This document shows positions 23,844-33,098 of a stretch of 64,000 nucleotides of DNA, piece after piece. The stretch covers positions 1 to 64,000 of the forward strand of contig DATJBF010000048.1 in the NCBI GenBank assembly GCA_035515475.1, in the 5' to 3' direction. A model generated the notes under the pieces. The model was not told the origin of the DNA, ran no database searches, and saw only the letters and a list, made by a program, of their open reading frames with translations. Both the position numbers and the translations under genes were made by a program. Origin of the DNA: DATJBF01 sp035515475. Its GTDB lineage: Bacteria > Verrucomicrobiota > Verrucomicrobiia > Palsa-1439. Position 1 is the first letter of the stretch; every line of letters begins with the position of its first letter.

Positions 23844-23974
23844 GGGCCGGGCAAAATTCTGCTCGATTTTTGCGGCACGGTTCGGTAATCTGATGGACGA
23901 TGCAGTTGGATTTTGGGCCCTGACAGGTTTCAGAGCGGCAACATCCCCCTGCACGCGAAGGCGACGCGGCAATC

Positions 23975-24700
23975 ATGTCTCAGAAATTGCAGAAGATCAT
24001 CGGCTACGAATTCAAGGACCCCGACCTCCTCAGCGAGGCCATCACCCACCCGTCAATCGCTCACGAACGCGGTGGCGAGAACGGACGCCACAATCAGCGA
24101 CTTGAGTTTCTTGGGGACGCGGTACTCCAGCTGGTGTTGACCGATCGCGTTTTCAAGCTTTACCCCGATCTTCCCGAGGGCAAACTCACCCAAATTCGCG
24201 CTCATCTTGCCAACCGGCACACCCTGTTCCGCCGGGCCCAAGCCATCGACTTGGGCAAATACCTGCTGCTCGGCAAAGGAGAAGAGGCCAGCGGCGGCCG
24301 CGAACGGCTCTCGAACCTGGCCGACGCCTACGAAGCATTGCTGGGGGCGATCTACCTCGACGGCGGAATCCGGGCGGTTCGTAAGTTCGTTCTGGCGCAG
24401 TTCGCCGACGAGTTCGCCAACATCAAACAGGCCACGCACCGTCAGAATCCCAAGGGACGGTTGCAGGAACTGCTCCAAGCCCATTCTCCCAACGGTCCCA
24501 GCTATCGCGTCCTGCGCGAGTCGGGTCCCGATCACAGCAAGTATTTCGAGATGGCGGTAGAGTGGGAGGGCCGCGAAATTGGCCGCGGCAATGGCTCCAG
24601 CAAGAAACAGGCGGAAACCGCCGCCGCCGAGGCGGCCTTGGCAGCACTTCCGGACCTGCTCGCCCAAGCGGGCGGTTCTCCGCCGCGAAAACCGGCCTAA
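23975..24700 (+). CDS. rnc: Ribonuclease III
   Basis: 241 residues. Endonuclease domain with the signature RLEFLGDAVLQLV and the second acidic site LADAYEALLGAIYLDGG; C-terminal double-stranded RNA-binding domain (NPKGRLQELLQAH...GSSKKQAETAAAEAAL). Cleaves dsRNA in rRNA and mRNA processing. The 3' end overlaps a convergent gene by 4 bp. Confidence 0.95.
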   Translation: MSQKLQKIIGYEFKDPDLLSEAITHPSIAHERGGENGRHNQRLEFLGDAVLQLVLTDRVFKLYPDLPEGKLTQIRAHLANRHTLFRRAQAIDLGKYLLLGKGEEASGGRERLSNLADAYEALLGAIYLDGGIRAVRKFVLAQFADEFANIKQATHRQNPKGRLQELLQAHSPNGPSYRVLRESGPDHSKYFEMAVEWEGREIGRGNGSSKKQAETAAAEAALAALPDLLAQAGGSPPRKPA

Positions 24701-25125
24701 TGTGATTCCGTCGACGGTGCCGAGGGGGCCGACGGCGCAGCGGGAGTCGTCGGACCCGGAATGGGTTCCGTGGCCGAGCCGGTGTTTTCGACTCGAACGC
24801 CGTGCTTCGCGAACAGCGCGGTCAGTTCCGGTTTACCCATGCTGTACTTGGCCAGTTCGTTGAGCACGTACGTGATCTGCTGGCGGTTCGACCGCAACTG
24901 CACAATCTGCGCTTGGCGCGCGCGAATGGTCCCCGCGAGGTTCCGGTTTTGCTTGAGGACAAATGCGCTCAACGCCAGGCTCACGACGGCCAACCCCACT
25001 CCCAGTCCGCACACCAGACTGCGCAACTGTCCAATCGCCGTGGGTACGTCCATTGGTTGATCGGCCGGCCGTTGTGGCGGCCGGGTCTCGCCGGCTTGGC
25101 CTTGATTCTCATCAGGGTTGCTCAT
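24697..25125 (-). CDS. Single-span membrane protein with Pro-rich ends
   Basis: 142 residues: Pro-rich hydrophilic N-terminus, one transmembrane helix (about 35-58, SLVCGLGVGLAVVSLALSAFVL), a helical Gln-rich stretch (ARQAQIVQLRSNRQQITYVL), and a Thr/Pro/Ser tail. No family recognised. Its ATG overlaps the stop of the next-listed gene by 4 bp, so the two proteins are coupled and may interact. Confidence 0.65.
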   Translation of the reverse strand: MSNPDENQGQAGETRPPQRPADQPMDVPTAIGQLRSLVCGLGVGLAVVSLALSAFVLKQNRNLAGTIRARQAQIVQLRSNRQQITYVLNELAKYSMGKPELTALFAKHGVRVENTGSATEPIPGPTTPAAPSAPSAPSTESH

Positions 25126-25430
25126 CGCATCGGCTCCGTTGGTTGATTCGATTCCATGGGTGCGGCGCCGGCCGGCACGTTTGCCATCGCCTGCGCCTGT
25201 TTGAAAATCTCCGCGATCTGCGGGTCGGTAGTCGCCCGCGCCGCGAAGTCCTGCAGCAGACTTTGGAAGACCTGCTGCTGCACCGCCAGTTGCTGAAACT
25301 GCGCGTCCGCACGCGTCGCGTCGCGATACACCTCGACGTGCCGCATCACGACCCAGATATTGAGAATGAGGCAAACCGCGAGGACGACACTGCCGTACTT
25401 AACCACTGCTTGGAATGTTTTTTCGTTCAT
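25122..25430 (-). CDS. Single-span membrane protein with periplasmic-type helix
   Basis: 102 residues: transmembrane helix near the N-terminus (about 12-30, GSVVLAVCLILNIWVVM), then a Gln/Ala-rich helical region (FQQLAVQQQVFQSLLQDFAA) and a short tail. Shares its architecture with the protein it precedes (24697-25125) and is coupled to it. Function unknown. Confidence 0.65.
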   Translation of the reverse strand: MNEKTFQAVVKYGSVVLAVCLILNIWVVMRHVEVYRDATRADAQFQQLAVQQQVFQSLLQDFAARATTDPQIAEIFKQAQAMANVPAGAAPMESNQPTEPMR

Positions 25431-25446
25431 CGTATCACCTGAACCG

Positions 25447-25911
25447 CTAGCGAGTGCTGCCGTCTGCCGCCCAGCGCTCGAGCATACCGAACAACTCCGT
25501 CACATTGAATGGTTTCTCCATGAATCCTGCCGCTCCTTGCCGCATCATCTCGTCGCGCGTCACGCCCAGCGACCGATATTCCCCCGACATCAACAACACG
25601 CGCTTCGCCGTCTTGGCCGCGAGAATTGCCTTCATTGCGTCCACACCGTTCATGCGCGGCATCAGAATGTCCATGACCACCAGATCAGGCCGCAGTTCCT
25701 GCGCTCGTGCCACGGCCTCCACACCGTCCTTTGCCGTTCCCACGATCTCGTGACCCCCATACCGGATGGTGTCGGCCACCACGTCACACACCGCCGGTTG
25801 GTCGTCCACTACGAGCACTCGTAACTTCTTGCCCACACACGTCGCGTCGGGCTGTTGCTCTTTCGGCCCCACATTCATCACGATGGGCGCTGACTCTACC
25901 GGTTTGCCCAC
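25447..25911 (-). CDS. CheY-like response regulator, stand-alone receiver
   Basis: 154 residues, or 143 if it starts at the ATG at 25878 rather than GTG 25911. Receiver motifs: VLVVDDQPAVCDVV, phospho-acceptor Asp in LVVMDILMPRMNG, LLMSGEYRS, and GFMEKPF with the conserved Lys. Followed 16 bp later by two small membrane proteins on the same strand. No kinase or output domain nearby. Confidence 0.85.
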   Translation of the reverse strand: MGKPVESAPIVMNVGPKEQQPDATCVGKKLRVLVVDDQPAVCDVVADTIRYGGHEIVGTAKDGVEAVARAQELRPDLVVMDILMPRMNGVDAMKAILAAKTAKRVLLMSGEYRSLGVTRDEMMRQGAAGFMEKPFNVTELFGMLERWAADGSTR

Positions 25912-25941
25912 CGCAATGCAAGCATCGGATTGACGCGGCTC

Positions 25942-25970
25942 TTGCCATCCGCCCGTCCCTGCTCTATTCT
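25942..25970 (+). promoter_or_regulatory. Candidate sigma70-type promoter of serA
   Basis: TTGCCA, 17-bp spacer, TATTCT. The serA ATG is 29 bp after the -10 box, preceded by GAGGT. Confidence 0.5.
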
Positions 25971-25999
25971 CCGGTCAACCATCCACTCGCGAGGTTACG

Positions 26000-27205
26000 A
26001 TGAAGATTCTCATCGCCGACAAGTTCTCGGAAAAACACATCGACCAGCTCAAGAAGCTCGGCTGCGAAATCACCTACAACCCGACCGTCAAGGCCGAAGA
26101 GTTGCCCGCGCTCATCGCCCCGTACAAAGTGCTCGTCGTCCGCAGCAAACGGGTCGCGGTCGACACGATCAAGGCAGGGGACCAACTTACCGTCATCCTG
26201 CGGGCCGGCGCCGGCGTCAACACCATCGACGTCAAAGCCGCCAGCGCCCGCGGAGTCTATGTCACCAACTGCCCCGGCAAGAACTCCGTCGCTGTCGCCG
26301 AACTCGTCTTCGCGTTTCTCCTCGGCCTCGACCGGCGTCTCCCCGACAACGTCGCCGCCCTGCGCGCCCACAAGTGGAACAAGAAGGAATTCAGCAAGGC
26401 TGACGGCGTGCTCGGCAAAACGCTCGGCGTCGTCGGCGTTGGCCAGATCGGACGCGAAGTCATCAAACGCGCCCTTGCGTTCGGCTTGCACGTCGTCGCG
26501 TGGTCGCGCTCGCTGACCCTGCAGAAGGCCAAGGAACTCGACGTCGAATACTGCCCGGACCTCGACACGCTCTTCCGCCGCGCCGACGTCATTACCCTGC
26601 ACGTCGCGCTCAAGACCGACACCCGGAAACTCGTCAACGCCGACCGCATCGCGATGATGAAGCCCAACGCCATTCTCATCAACACCGCGCGCGGCGAAGT
26701 CGTCGATCAGGCCGCGCTGCGGGCCGCGCTCGAAGCGCGGAAGATTCGCGCAGGCCTCGATGTGTTCGATCCCGAGCCGGCCGAGGGTACCGCCGACTTT
26801 GCCGACCCGATCCTCGATTGCCCAAACCTGTACGGCACGCACCACATCGGTGCGTCCACCGAGCAGGCGCAGGACGCCATTGCCGAGGAAGCCATCCGGA
26901 TCATTGAAACCTTCGTCAAGACGGGCGTCGTGCTCAACTGTGTCAACCTTGCCTTCCGGACACCCGCACAGTATCAACTCGTCGTCCGCCATTACGACCG
27001 CGTCGGCGTCCTGGCATACGTCATGGACCAGATCCGCCGCGCCAACATCAACATCGAAGAAGTGCAGAACATCATCTTCGATGGCGCCGCCGCTGCATCC
27101 TGTCGCATTCAACTCGATACCGAACCCGGCGACAAACTCGTGGCGTCGATTAAAGACGGCAATCCCGACATCATTGGGGTGGAATCGCTCCAGATCGGGG
27201 AATGA
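26000..27205 (+). CDS. serA: D-3-phosphoglycerate dehydrogenase
   Basis: 401 residues. D-2-hydroxyacid dehydrogenase fold: substrate segment RAGAGVNTIDVKAA, NAD-binding GVVGVGQIGREVIKRA, catalytic Arg in NTARGEVVDQAAL, Glu in DVFDPEPAEG, and His in GTHHIGASTEQAQ. C-terminal ACT-like domain (VVRHYDRVGVLAYVMDQIRR) that usually gives serine feedback control. First step of serine biosynthesis, oxidising 3-phosphoglycerate. Start supported by GAGGTTACG and a good promoter. Confidence 0.93.
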   Translation: MKILIADKFSEKHIDQLKKLGCEITYNPTVKAEELPALIAPYKVLVVRSKRVAVDTIKAGDQLTVILRAGAGVNTIDVKAASARGVYVTNCPGKNSVAVAELVFAFLLGLDRRLPDNVAALRAHKWNKKEFSKADGVLGKTLGVVGVGQIGREVIKRALAFGLHVVAWSRSLTLQKAKELDVEYCPDLDTLFRRADVITLHVALKTDTRKLVNADRIAMMKPNAILINTARGEVVDQAALRAALEARKIRAGLDVFDPEPAEGTADFADPILDCPNLYGTHHIGASTEQAQDAIAEEAIRIIETFVKTGVVLNCVNLAFRTPAQYQLVVRHYDRVGVLAYVMDQIRRANINIEEVQNIIFDGAAAASCRIQLDTEPGDKLVASIKDGNPDIIGVESLQIGE

Positions 27206-27262
27206 CCCGATCCGCTGACGAGGGTTCGCGGGAGACCCGGGCCGCGGGCGTCACGAGCCAGC

Positions 27263-28024
27263 TCACCAAACTTCGACGGGATCACCGCACGTCAGCGCAA
27301 ACATCCGCGCGGCGTTGCCGCCGTTCACGGCAATTTCCAGGAAGCCGCTCGACCCCATTAGCGCCAGCGGCTGGTTGGGGGGCCCGTCCTGGTAGAACCT
27401 CCGCACCGCGCACTGCACTTTATCGGGCACACACACCCGGCTGGCGCCCTGGCGCGGCAACTCGATGTTGGTAATCGCGTTGCCGAAGTGATCGATGCAA
27501 ATCACCGCGCCCCGGATCCGGCCGCCCTCCGTCCCGGGTCGCGGCCAATCCAGTCGCACGCAGTCGGTCAACCGTTCTCCCAGCGAGTCGAACGGGACGT
27601 TTTGAGTGAGCCGTGCCGCCACGGGCGCAAACACATCCCGCCCGTGAAACGTGTGGCTCACGGGCTTCCGAAAATACGCGTCATTATCCAGCCGGCGGAT
27701 CTCGACGTCGGTCTCTCCCGCAAGGGCGAATGAAAGCACGCCGTTGTCCGGACCAACGAAAACGTAACGGGCCGTTCTCACGCCAATCGCGGCGCGACTG
27801 CTCCCCACACCGGGGTCAACGACGGCCACGTGCACCGTGTTGTTCGGGAAACACCGATAAGACGCCCGCAGCGCAAATGCGGCCGCGCGGACGTCTCCCG
27901 CGGGGATCTCGTGCGTGATGTCGACCACCGTGACTTCCGGGTTCACCCCGAGGATCACCCCTTTCAGACTGCCGACAAACCAATCCCGCCCGCCGAAGTC
28001 AGTGGTCAAGGTGATGATGCTCAC
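27263..28024 (-). CDS. SAM hydroxide adenosyltransferase / chlorinase-fluorinase family protein
   Basis: 253 residues. TLTTDFGGRDWFVGSLKGVI, VHVAVVDPGVGSSRAAIGV and HTFHGRDVFAPVAARL carry the Asp, Arg and His triad of the DUF62 family; C-terminal IDHFGNAITNI is the SAM-binding end. Members of this type with that triad hydrolyse S-adenosylmethionine to adenosine and methionine rather than halogenating it. Physiological role unclear. Downstream of ogt on the same strand (33-bp gap). Confidence 0.88.
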   Translation of the reverse strand: MSIITLTTDFGGRDWFVGSLKGVILGVNPEVTVVDITHEIPAGDVRAAAFALRASYRCFPNNTVHVAVVDPGVGSSRAAIGVRTARYVFVGPDNGVLSFALAGETDVEIRRLDNDAYFRKPVSHTFHGRDVFAPVAARLTQNVPFDSLGERLTDCVRLDWPRPGTEGGRIRGAVICIDHFGNAITNIELPRQGASRVCVPDKVQCAVRRFYQDGPPNQPLALMGSSGFLEIAVNGGNAARMFALTCGDPVEVW

Positions 28025-28057
28025 GAGAAAACGCCGCCGGGGGCGCGCCCCGGACGG

Positions 28058-28522
28058 TCAGAGGTTCCCGCCTTCCAACCGCAACAATTGCCGTTTCATC
28101 GGCAACCCGCCACCGAAGCCGCCGAGCGAGCCGTCGCTGGCGATGACGCGATGACAGGGAATGATGATCGGGACGGGATTGGCCCCGCACGCGGTCCCGA
28201 CGGCCCGCGTGGCATCTGGTTTGCCGATCGCGCGCGCGACCCAGGCGTAAGAGCGCGTCTGGCCACGCGGAATCTTCGTCAGCGCCGACCACACCTTCCG
28301 CTGAAACTCCGTCCCCGAAGATAGGTCCACCGGAACACTCCAGCGAACGGTCTTGCCCGCCGCGTACTGTTTGAGCTGCTGCCCCAGCCGGCGCACGAAG
28401 GACGGCGCCTTCTGTGCGGACGGGCCCGGGTGGGGCTGGGTACGCTGAGGAAAATCGAGCGCGGTAATGCCACGGCGCGAGTACCGGGCGCGAAACGCAC
28501 CCAGTTTCGTCTGAACGATCAC
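28058..28522 (-). CDS. ogt: Methylated-DNA--protein-cysteine methyltransferase
   Basis: 154 residues. Acceptor motif PIIIPCHRVI with the reactive Cys, preceded by the helix-turn-helix KIPRGQTRSYAWVARAIG and VGTACGANPVP, and followed by GGLPMKRQLLRLEG. Removes O6-alkyl groups from guanine in one suicidal step. The GTG at 28522, which overlaps the upstream stop by 4 bp (GTGA), gives the usual Ogt length; a longer reading to 28573 overlaps the upstream gene. Confidence 0.93.
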   Translation of the reverse strand: MIVQTKLGAFRARYSRRGITALDFPQRTQPHPGPSAQKAPSFVRRLGQQLKQYAAGKTVRWSVPVDLSSGTEFQRKVWSALTKIPRGQTRSYAWVARAIGKPDATRAVGTACGANPVPIIIPCHRVIASDGSLGGFGGGLPMKRQLLRLEGGNL

Positions 28523-29028
28523 CGTATTACGAACCAGATTATCCACAGCGCGACGAAAGATAATCCCAGCCACATGAAAAAGCGATTCCGAATTTTGCGC
28601 TGGACGTGTTTGAGCGGTTTGTAGCTCTTGATGCTGCCGGCGCCCAGGTAATGCGCCAGTTTCTCGTGGGGCGGCACAACCTGCGCGGTCTCAAGCGCCG
28701 CGCCGGGTGCATGGGTGAAGAGGTCGGGCTCGGGTTTGTTGGCGAAGGCGATCGGTTCCGCTTCCAGTTCCTTGAGCGGCTCGGCCTTCACGTCGAACAG
28801 GTCTTCACGCGATCGCGCGAGAGAGTCTGGCGACCGCCGGGGCGGTGCCAGCACGCCCTTGACGAGCTTGGTGAAAGTCTGCATGGGCGGTTCTGGCCGA
28901 TGGGGCTCCGCTGCACCCGATGGTTGTGTTCCCATTTCCCGCAACTGCCGCTGCAGCGTCGCAATTTGCCGGTCGAGGTCGTCGATGGCGCGATCAATTG
29001 GATCGGCGGATTTCCGGCGGAATGGCAT
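28519..29028 (-). CDS. Tail-anchored coiled-coil protein, unknown function
   Basis: 169 residues. N-terminal coiled coil (DRAIDDLDRQIATLQRQL), a long charged and Pro-rich middle, and a C-terminal transmembrane anchor (FFMWLGLSFVALWIIWFVIR) as the final residues. No family recognised. Coupled to ogt by GTGA overlap and 15 bp after 29044-29682, which encodes a similar tail-anchored coiled-coil protein. Confidence 0.65.
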   Translation of the reverse strand: MPFRRKSADPIDRAIDDLDRQIATLQRQLREMGTQPSGAAEPHRPEPPMQTFTKLVKGVLAPPRRSPDSLARSREDLFDVKAEPLKELEAEPIAFANKPEPDLFTHAPGAALETAQVVPPHEKLAHYLGAGSIKSYKPLKHVQRKIRNRFFMWLGLSFVALWIIWFVIR

Positions 29029-29043
29029 GACCAGGCTCCTGCG

Positions 29044-29682
29044 CTAGTGTTTCGTGGCCAGCAGGACGATCAGCCAAATCGTGCCCGCAACGATCAGCGG
29101 GGCGGAAGCGGCGGCCCCGATGACCGCGTAGCGAGCGGCCTCGTCCCAGCCGAGCGGCTTTTTGGCGGCCGCCTCCGGAACGAGCGGGGCCGGCGCGCCG
29201 GCCGCCGGGTTCAGGCAGTCGAGTTTCGTGCGGGCTCGATTGTACTCGAGGCGCGCGTTCTCGATGACGCCGAGGGCCTTGCTCAACTCTTCGCGGACGG
29301 TGCCGCTGTCCCAGTCCTCGTCGTTGATTTGCTGGATCTGCTCCAGATAATCGCGAAACGCGGCGATGGTCTTGCCGCACAATTCTGCGAGGCGTTGCGA
29401 TTCGATTTCCTGGCGTTCGAGTGTGACCAGCGACCGCGTGAGGTGATCGATCATTTCGGTGCGGCCCCGGCTGTACTCTTCCTGCCGGCGACGCAGTTCT
29501 TCGAGCTCGCTCTTCTGGCGTTCCAGTTCCTCTTGTTGGCGGCGCAACGTGAGCAGGCGCTCGCGGGCCTGTTCCAACCGGGAATCAACCTCTTCGCGAT
29601 GCGGTGGCAGTTCGACGACGGAAAGTGCGGGCCCGTCGGATTCGGGCAAAACGGTAGCGGCATTACTCCCCCCCTGTTTCAT
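29044..29682 (-). CDS. Tail-anchored coiled-coil protein, unknown function
   Basis: 212 residues. Long coiled coil (about 35-145; LRRQQEELERQKSELEELRR), a Pro/Ala linker, and a C-terminal hydrophobic helix (AVIGAAASAPLIVAGTIWLI) with a short basic tail. ATG 29682 chosen because AAGGAGG lies 7 bases upstream. Possibly a scaffold on the cytoplasmic membrane face; function not predictable. Confidence 0.7.
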   Translation of the reverse strand: MKQGGSNAATVLPESDGPALSVVELPPHREEVDSRLEQARERLLTLRRQQEELERQKSELEELRRRQEEYSRGRTEMIDHLTRSLVTLERQEIESQRLAELCGKTIAAFRDYLEQIQQINDEDWDSGTVREELSKALGVIENARLEYNRARTKLDCLNPAAGAPAPLVPEAAAKKPLGWDEAARYAVIGAAASAPLIVAGTIWLIVLLATKH

Positions 29683-29756
29683 ACAGAAATCCTCCTTGTT
29701 GTCACGCAGGATAACAGGCGGCGCGAAAAAGTAAAGAAGGTTGTGCGGTCCGGCGG

Positions 29757-31499
29757 TCAAATTTCGAGGGAATCAACCCTCTTGAGTGCGAGCGACATGG
29801 GGATGCAGGCCGCGGCCACACTGATGAGCGACACCAAGGTCCAAGAGAGAAGCACCCCCCAGGGTTGACCCGGGCTGCCGACGCCACTGGACGCGAATTT
29901 CGAGTACATCGGCCACACTTCTGCGCCGATGACGAGTGCCACGTACACGAGGCTCATCACGAAGCAGAAGGTGCCGCCAAAGCCCGAGACAATCCTGGCC
30001 GGATTATCGTCGTGACAGTTGACGATGGCGCCCGAGCCAAAATACGGGAACAGCGCCCCGATGCCCACCGCGATGCCGCACAACGCGAAACTCATGACCA
30101 CGACCGTGGCGGCGAACAACAAGGTCTGCCAACTCGAAACCTGCAGCATCCAGCTCGACGTGAGCATCAACGCCAGCGTGATCCCCGCCGAGCAAACGCT
30201 GCTGAGCCAGAATTTCTCGAGGAGCACGCGTTTCAAGCCATACGGGACCATCCCGACGATCCACAAACGCCGGCCCTCGAGGCTGAACTGCGGAAACACA
30301 AACCGCGTCGTCAAGGTCGCCAACGTCATGCTGGACGCTCCCAGGTTGAGGAACGAAACGAAACACCCCCACGATTCGCTCTTGTACTCTTGTGCGACGC
30401 TGCGGAGGTTGAGCACGTACAACCCGATCAGCCCGAAGAAGATTGCGAACTGGCTCCACTGTGACGTGTCGCGCCAGAACACCCGAACGTCTTTGATCAC
30501 CAACGCACGCGTGGCGGGGTTCAGGCGCGGCCACAAGTTCACCAGATGTTCCAATACCCCCACGCGCGGCAGGGTGATCGGCTTGTCCAGCAGGGCGACG
30601 CCCAGCTCGAAGCGTCCCTGACTGTGGTTGCGCGACCAGCCGTCGTAGAAGAGGCGGCGACTCACCACCGTGCACACCAAGAGGGCCATCATCGCGTTGC
30701 TCAGCAACACCATGAAGAAGAACGCCCCCCGCCCGCTCCAGCCCTCGCCCCACGCAATCATGCTCGAGGCCAGCCAGTAGCTCGGCAGGATCGGCTGAAC
30801 CGTCACCCGGCTGTTTTGCATCAGATGCTGCAGCGCAGCCACCATCTGCGGCGGCTCGAAATTCTCAGCTTCCATGGGCTTGATAAACACCGCCGCGCAG
30901 GCGATGCCGACCGCCCCGATGCCGAACAGAGCCCACTTGAACACCCGGCGATGCAAGTAGCGGGCAATGACCAGAATCACGATCGCCCCCAGGGCCGCCG
31001 GGATCGCCGTGAACGGCAGGAACAACACGAACACTTTCATGTAAAACCAGCCCGTGACCTGCCGCGTCGCCCCGTACGCCAACATCAGCGGTGCGGACAA
31101 GAACAGAAACGCCCAACTCGCCAGCAGCGCCGTCTCCATCAGTTTCCACCGAAACACATCCAGACTTCGCACGGGAAGCGTGAGCATCCACTGGGTCTCC
31201 GGACTCTTGAAGATCGTCGAGTACCCGATGATGATGTTCGAAAAGACGAGCATCACGAACAGGAACGCAAAGAACAAATACAGCATCCGGTCCAGGAGGA
31301 TTGCCTGGAGCCCCGGCACCTCCGCCAGCCGCGTAAATCCGAGGCGAAAGATCCAATACCCCACCACCCAGTAGCCGATCACGAACAGCGTGACCACCGA
31401 TACCATCAGGTAGGATTTCTCGCGCAGCGCCAGGACCTGGCGACGGGCCATGCGCGCATTGACCTCGGCCAGCAGACGGAAGAACGTGACCGCGCTCAT
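29757..31499 (-). CDS. ABC transporter permease, ABC-2-like
   Basis: 580 residues with about 12 hydrophobic spans, in two halves separated by a hydrophilic stretch (about 225-345). No nucleotide-binding motifs. Starts within the ATPase gene by a 4-bp ATGA overlap, so it is the partner membrane subunit of an exporter. Substrate unknown; the gene pair resembles exporters listed as putative ABC exporter/ABC-2 permeases. Confidence 0.8.
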   Translation of the reverse strand: MSAVTFFRLLAEVNARMARRQVLALREKSYLMVSVVTLFVIGYWVVGYWIFRLGFTRLAEVPGLQAILLDRMLYLFFAFLFVMLVFSNIIIGYSTIFKSPETQWMLTLPVRSLDVFRWKLMETALLASWAFLFLSAPLMLAYGATRQVTGWFYMKVFVLFLPFTAIPAALGAIVILVIARYLHRRVFKWALFGIGAVGIACAAVFIKPMEAENFEPPQMVAALQHLMQNSRVTVQPILPSYWLASSMIAWGEGWSGRGAFFFMVLLSNAMMALLVCTVVSRRLFYDGWSRNHSQGRFELGVALLDKPITLPRVGVLEHLVNLWPRLNPATRALVIKDVRVFWRDTSQWSQFAIFFGLIGLYVLNLRSVAQEYKSESWGCFVSFLNLGASSMTLATLTTRFVFPQFSLEGRRLWIVGMVPYGLKRVLLEKFWLSSVCSAGITLALMLTSSWMLQVSSWQTLLFAATVVVMSFALCGIAVGIGALFPYFGSGAIVNCHDDNPARIVSGFGGTFCFVMSLVYVALVIGAEVWPMYSKFASSGVGSPGQPWGVLLSWTLVSLISVAAACIPMSLALKRVDSLEI

Positions 31500-32248
31500 G
31501 GCGCCTCCCTCGTGGCCCCTTCCTCTTCTTCTTCAGGCGTGAGGGCGAGAAACGCGTCCTCCAGGGCTCCCACCTCGCCGCTCATCTCCCGCAATTGATC
31601 GATGGTTCCAGTGGCGATCAACTTGCCCCGGTTCAAGATGCCAATCCGATCCGCCAGTTCCTCGGCGATCGACAGGATGTGCGTGGAGAGGAAAACCGTC
31701 ACACCCGCGCGCGAGCGCTGTTTCAGCACGTTTTTCACCACGCGGGCACTGCGGGGATCCAGTCCGACCATGGGCTCGTCGATGATAATGACCTTCGGCT
31801 CGTGCAGGAGCGCCGAGGCGATCACCAGCCGCTGGCGCGTGCCGTGAGAGAGATTCTCGATGATCTGCTTGCGGGTTTCATTGAGATCGAACACGTCGAA
31901 CAACTCATCGATCGCCGGCTCCACTTCCCCACGGCGCATGCCGTAAAGCTGGCCGATAAACAGCATGAACTCCACCGGGTCCAGCTTGTCATAAAGAAAC
32001 GGCATGTCGGGCACGAACCCGATGAGCTTGCGCGCGGCCACGGGATCTTTCTGGATGTCGTGGCCGCCGACGAGCGCCCGGCCCGACGTCGGCTTGAGCA
32101 GGCCCGCCAGCAACTTGATCGTCGTCGTCTTCCCCGCGCCGTTCGGACCGAGGAACGCGAAGCATTGTCCCTGGGGGATGTCGAGGTTGAGATCGTGCAC
32201 CGCGGTCAGTCCCCCGAATCTCTTGGTCAGATGTTCCGTGAGAATCAT
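31496..32248 (-). CDS. ABC transporter ATP-binding protein
   Basis: 250 residues. Walker A GPNGAGKTTT, Q-loop region VPDMPFLYDKL, signature LSHGTRQRLVIASAL, Walker B VIIIDEPMVGLD, and switch His in STHILSIAEEL. Drug/antibiotic export or gliding-type subfamily. Coupled to the permease (overlap) and 4 bp after the gene for a membrane-anchored protein, so a four-gene run 33953 to 29757 is probable. Confidence 0.95.
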   Translation of the reverse strand: MILTEHLTKRFGGLTAVHDLNLDIPQGQCFAFLGPNGAGKTTTIKLLAGLLKPTSGRALVGGHDIQKDPVAARKLIGFVPDMPFLYDKLDPVEFMLFIGQLYGMRRGEVEPAIDELFDVFDLNETRKQIIENLSHGTRQRLVIASALLHEPKVIIIDEPMVGLDPRSARVVKNVLKQRSRAGVTVFLSTHILSIAEELADRIGILNRGKLIATGTIDQLREMSGEVGALEDAFLALTPEEEEEGATREAP

Positions 32249-32252
32249 ATGT

Positions 32253-33065
32253 TCACTTCAATACGTTACTCACCATCTCCAACTCGAGCGACGTGGACAC
32301 CTTCAGGACCGCGCCGTCGGTTTCGCTCACCCAGATTTTCGTCCACAGGTGGTCGTTGATTCTCGAGTCAATCAGAAACGTCCGCAGCGCGCTGCCCGCC
32401 ACTTCGAGACGGTCGAAATAGGTCACGGTCACCGGCCTCGATGGCGATTCGCCGGTCCCGGACCGGGCCAGAACCGAACTGGGCGATCCGCCGCTGCCGG
32501 GAAAACTGAAGCCCGCCAGCCCCGGCACGCCAAACAGGCTGGCAAAACCGGTGCGTTGAATCTGGTTGAAATCGAAGACGCGCTCGTCGTGAATGTCGCC
32601 CATGTCGAAAACCACTTGCACCTTTTTCGTCGCATCGTCGCCGGCGATCCGGACGCGGCCGTTGTTGATTTGCGTGGTCATGCGAAAACTGGCCAGGTCC
32701 AACTGGGGCGTGAACGTGCTGTGGCTCTTGAGCCGTAGCCGCGACGGCATCCCGAATACCGGCAGCGTCATCTGCAGCATGCTCGACACGTCGTAACCGT
32801 TCACCAGCTGGTCCGGCCCCGGTTTCTCCGCCAGTCCACCGCTCAACTTGGGGCGAATTTCGACCGTGCAGAATCCGACGTAAGTCCCGCGATAATAGAC
32901 GTTGAGCCGCACGGGCTCCGGGTTGGCAAAGATTTTCTTCAGCACCCGCCGTGTCGGGTATCTGTCGAGGGGCAAGGGCTGGGGAAAAAACTCCACGCGC
33001 ACCAGAGCCGCCATCATCGCGACCCAGAATACGACGATAAACCCCGCAAATACCCTATTCAACAT
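32253..33065 (-). CDS. Membrane-anchored protein of unknown function in the ABC exporter operon
   Basis: 270 residues. One N-terminal transmembrane segment (FAGFIVVFWVAMMAALVRV) followed by a soluble, beta-rich domain presumed extracytoplasmic (NVYYRGTYVGFCTVEIRPKL, VTVTYFDRLEVAGSALRTFL). Gly/Ser/Pro-rich insertion near residues 185-210. Lies 4 bp before the ATPase gene. It may present or process the exporter's substrate; that is inference. Confidence 0.65.
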   Translation of the reverse strand: MLNRVFAGFIVVFWVAMMAALVRVEFFPQPLPLDRYPTRRVLKKIFANPEPVRLNVYYRGTYVGFCTVEIRPKLSGGLAEKPGPDQLVNGYDVSSMLQMTLPVFGMPSRLRLKSHSTFTPQLDLASFRMTTQINNGRVRIAGDDATKKVQVVFDMGDIHDERVFDFNQIQRTGFASLFGVPGLAGFSFPGSGGSPSSVLARSGTGESPSRPVTVTYFDRLEVAGSALRTFLIDSRINDHLWTKIWVSETDGAVLKVSTSLELEMVSNVLK

Positions 33066-33098
33066 ACCTGTTTCCCCACACCCAATCCGCTCACTCGC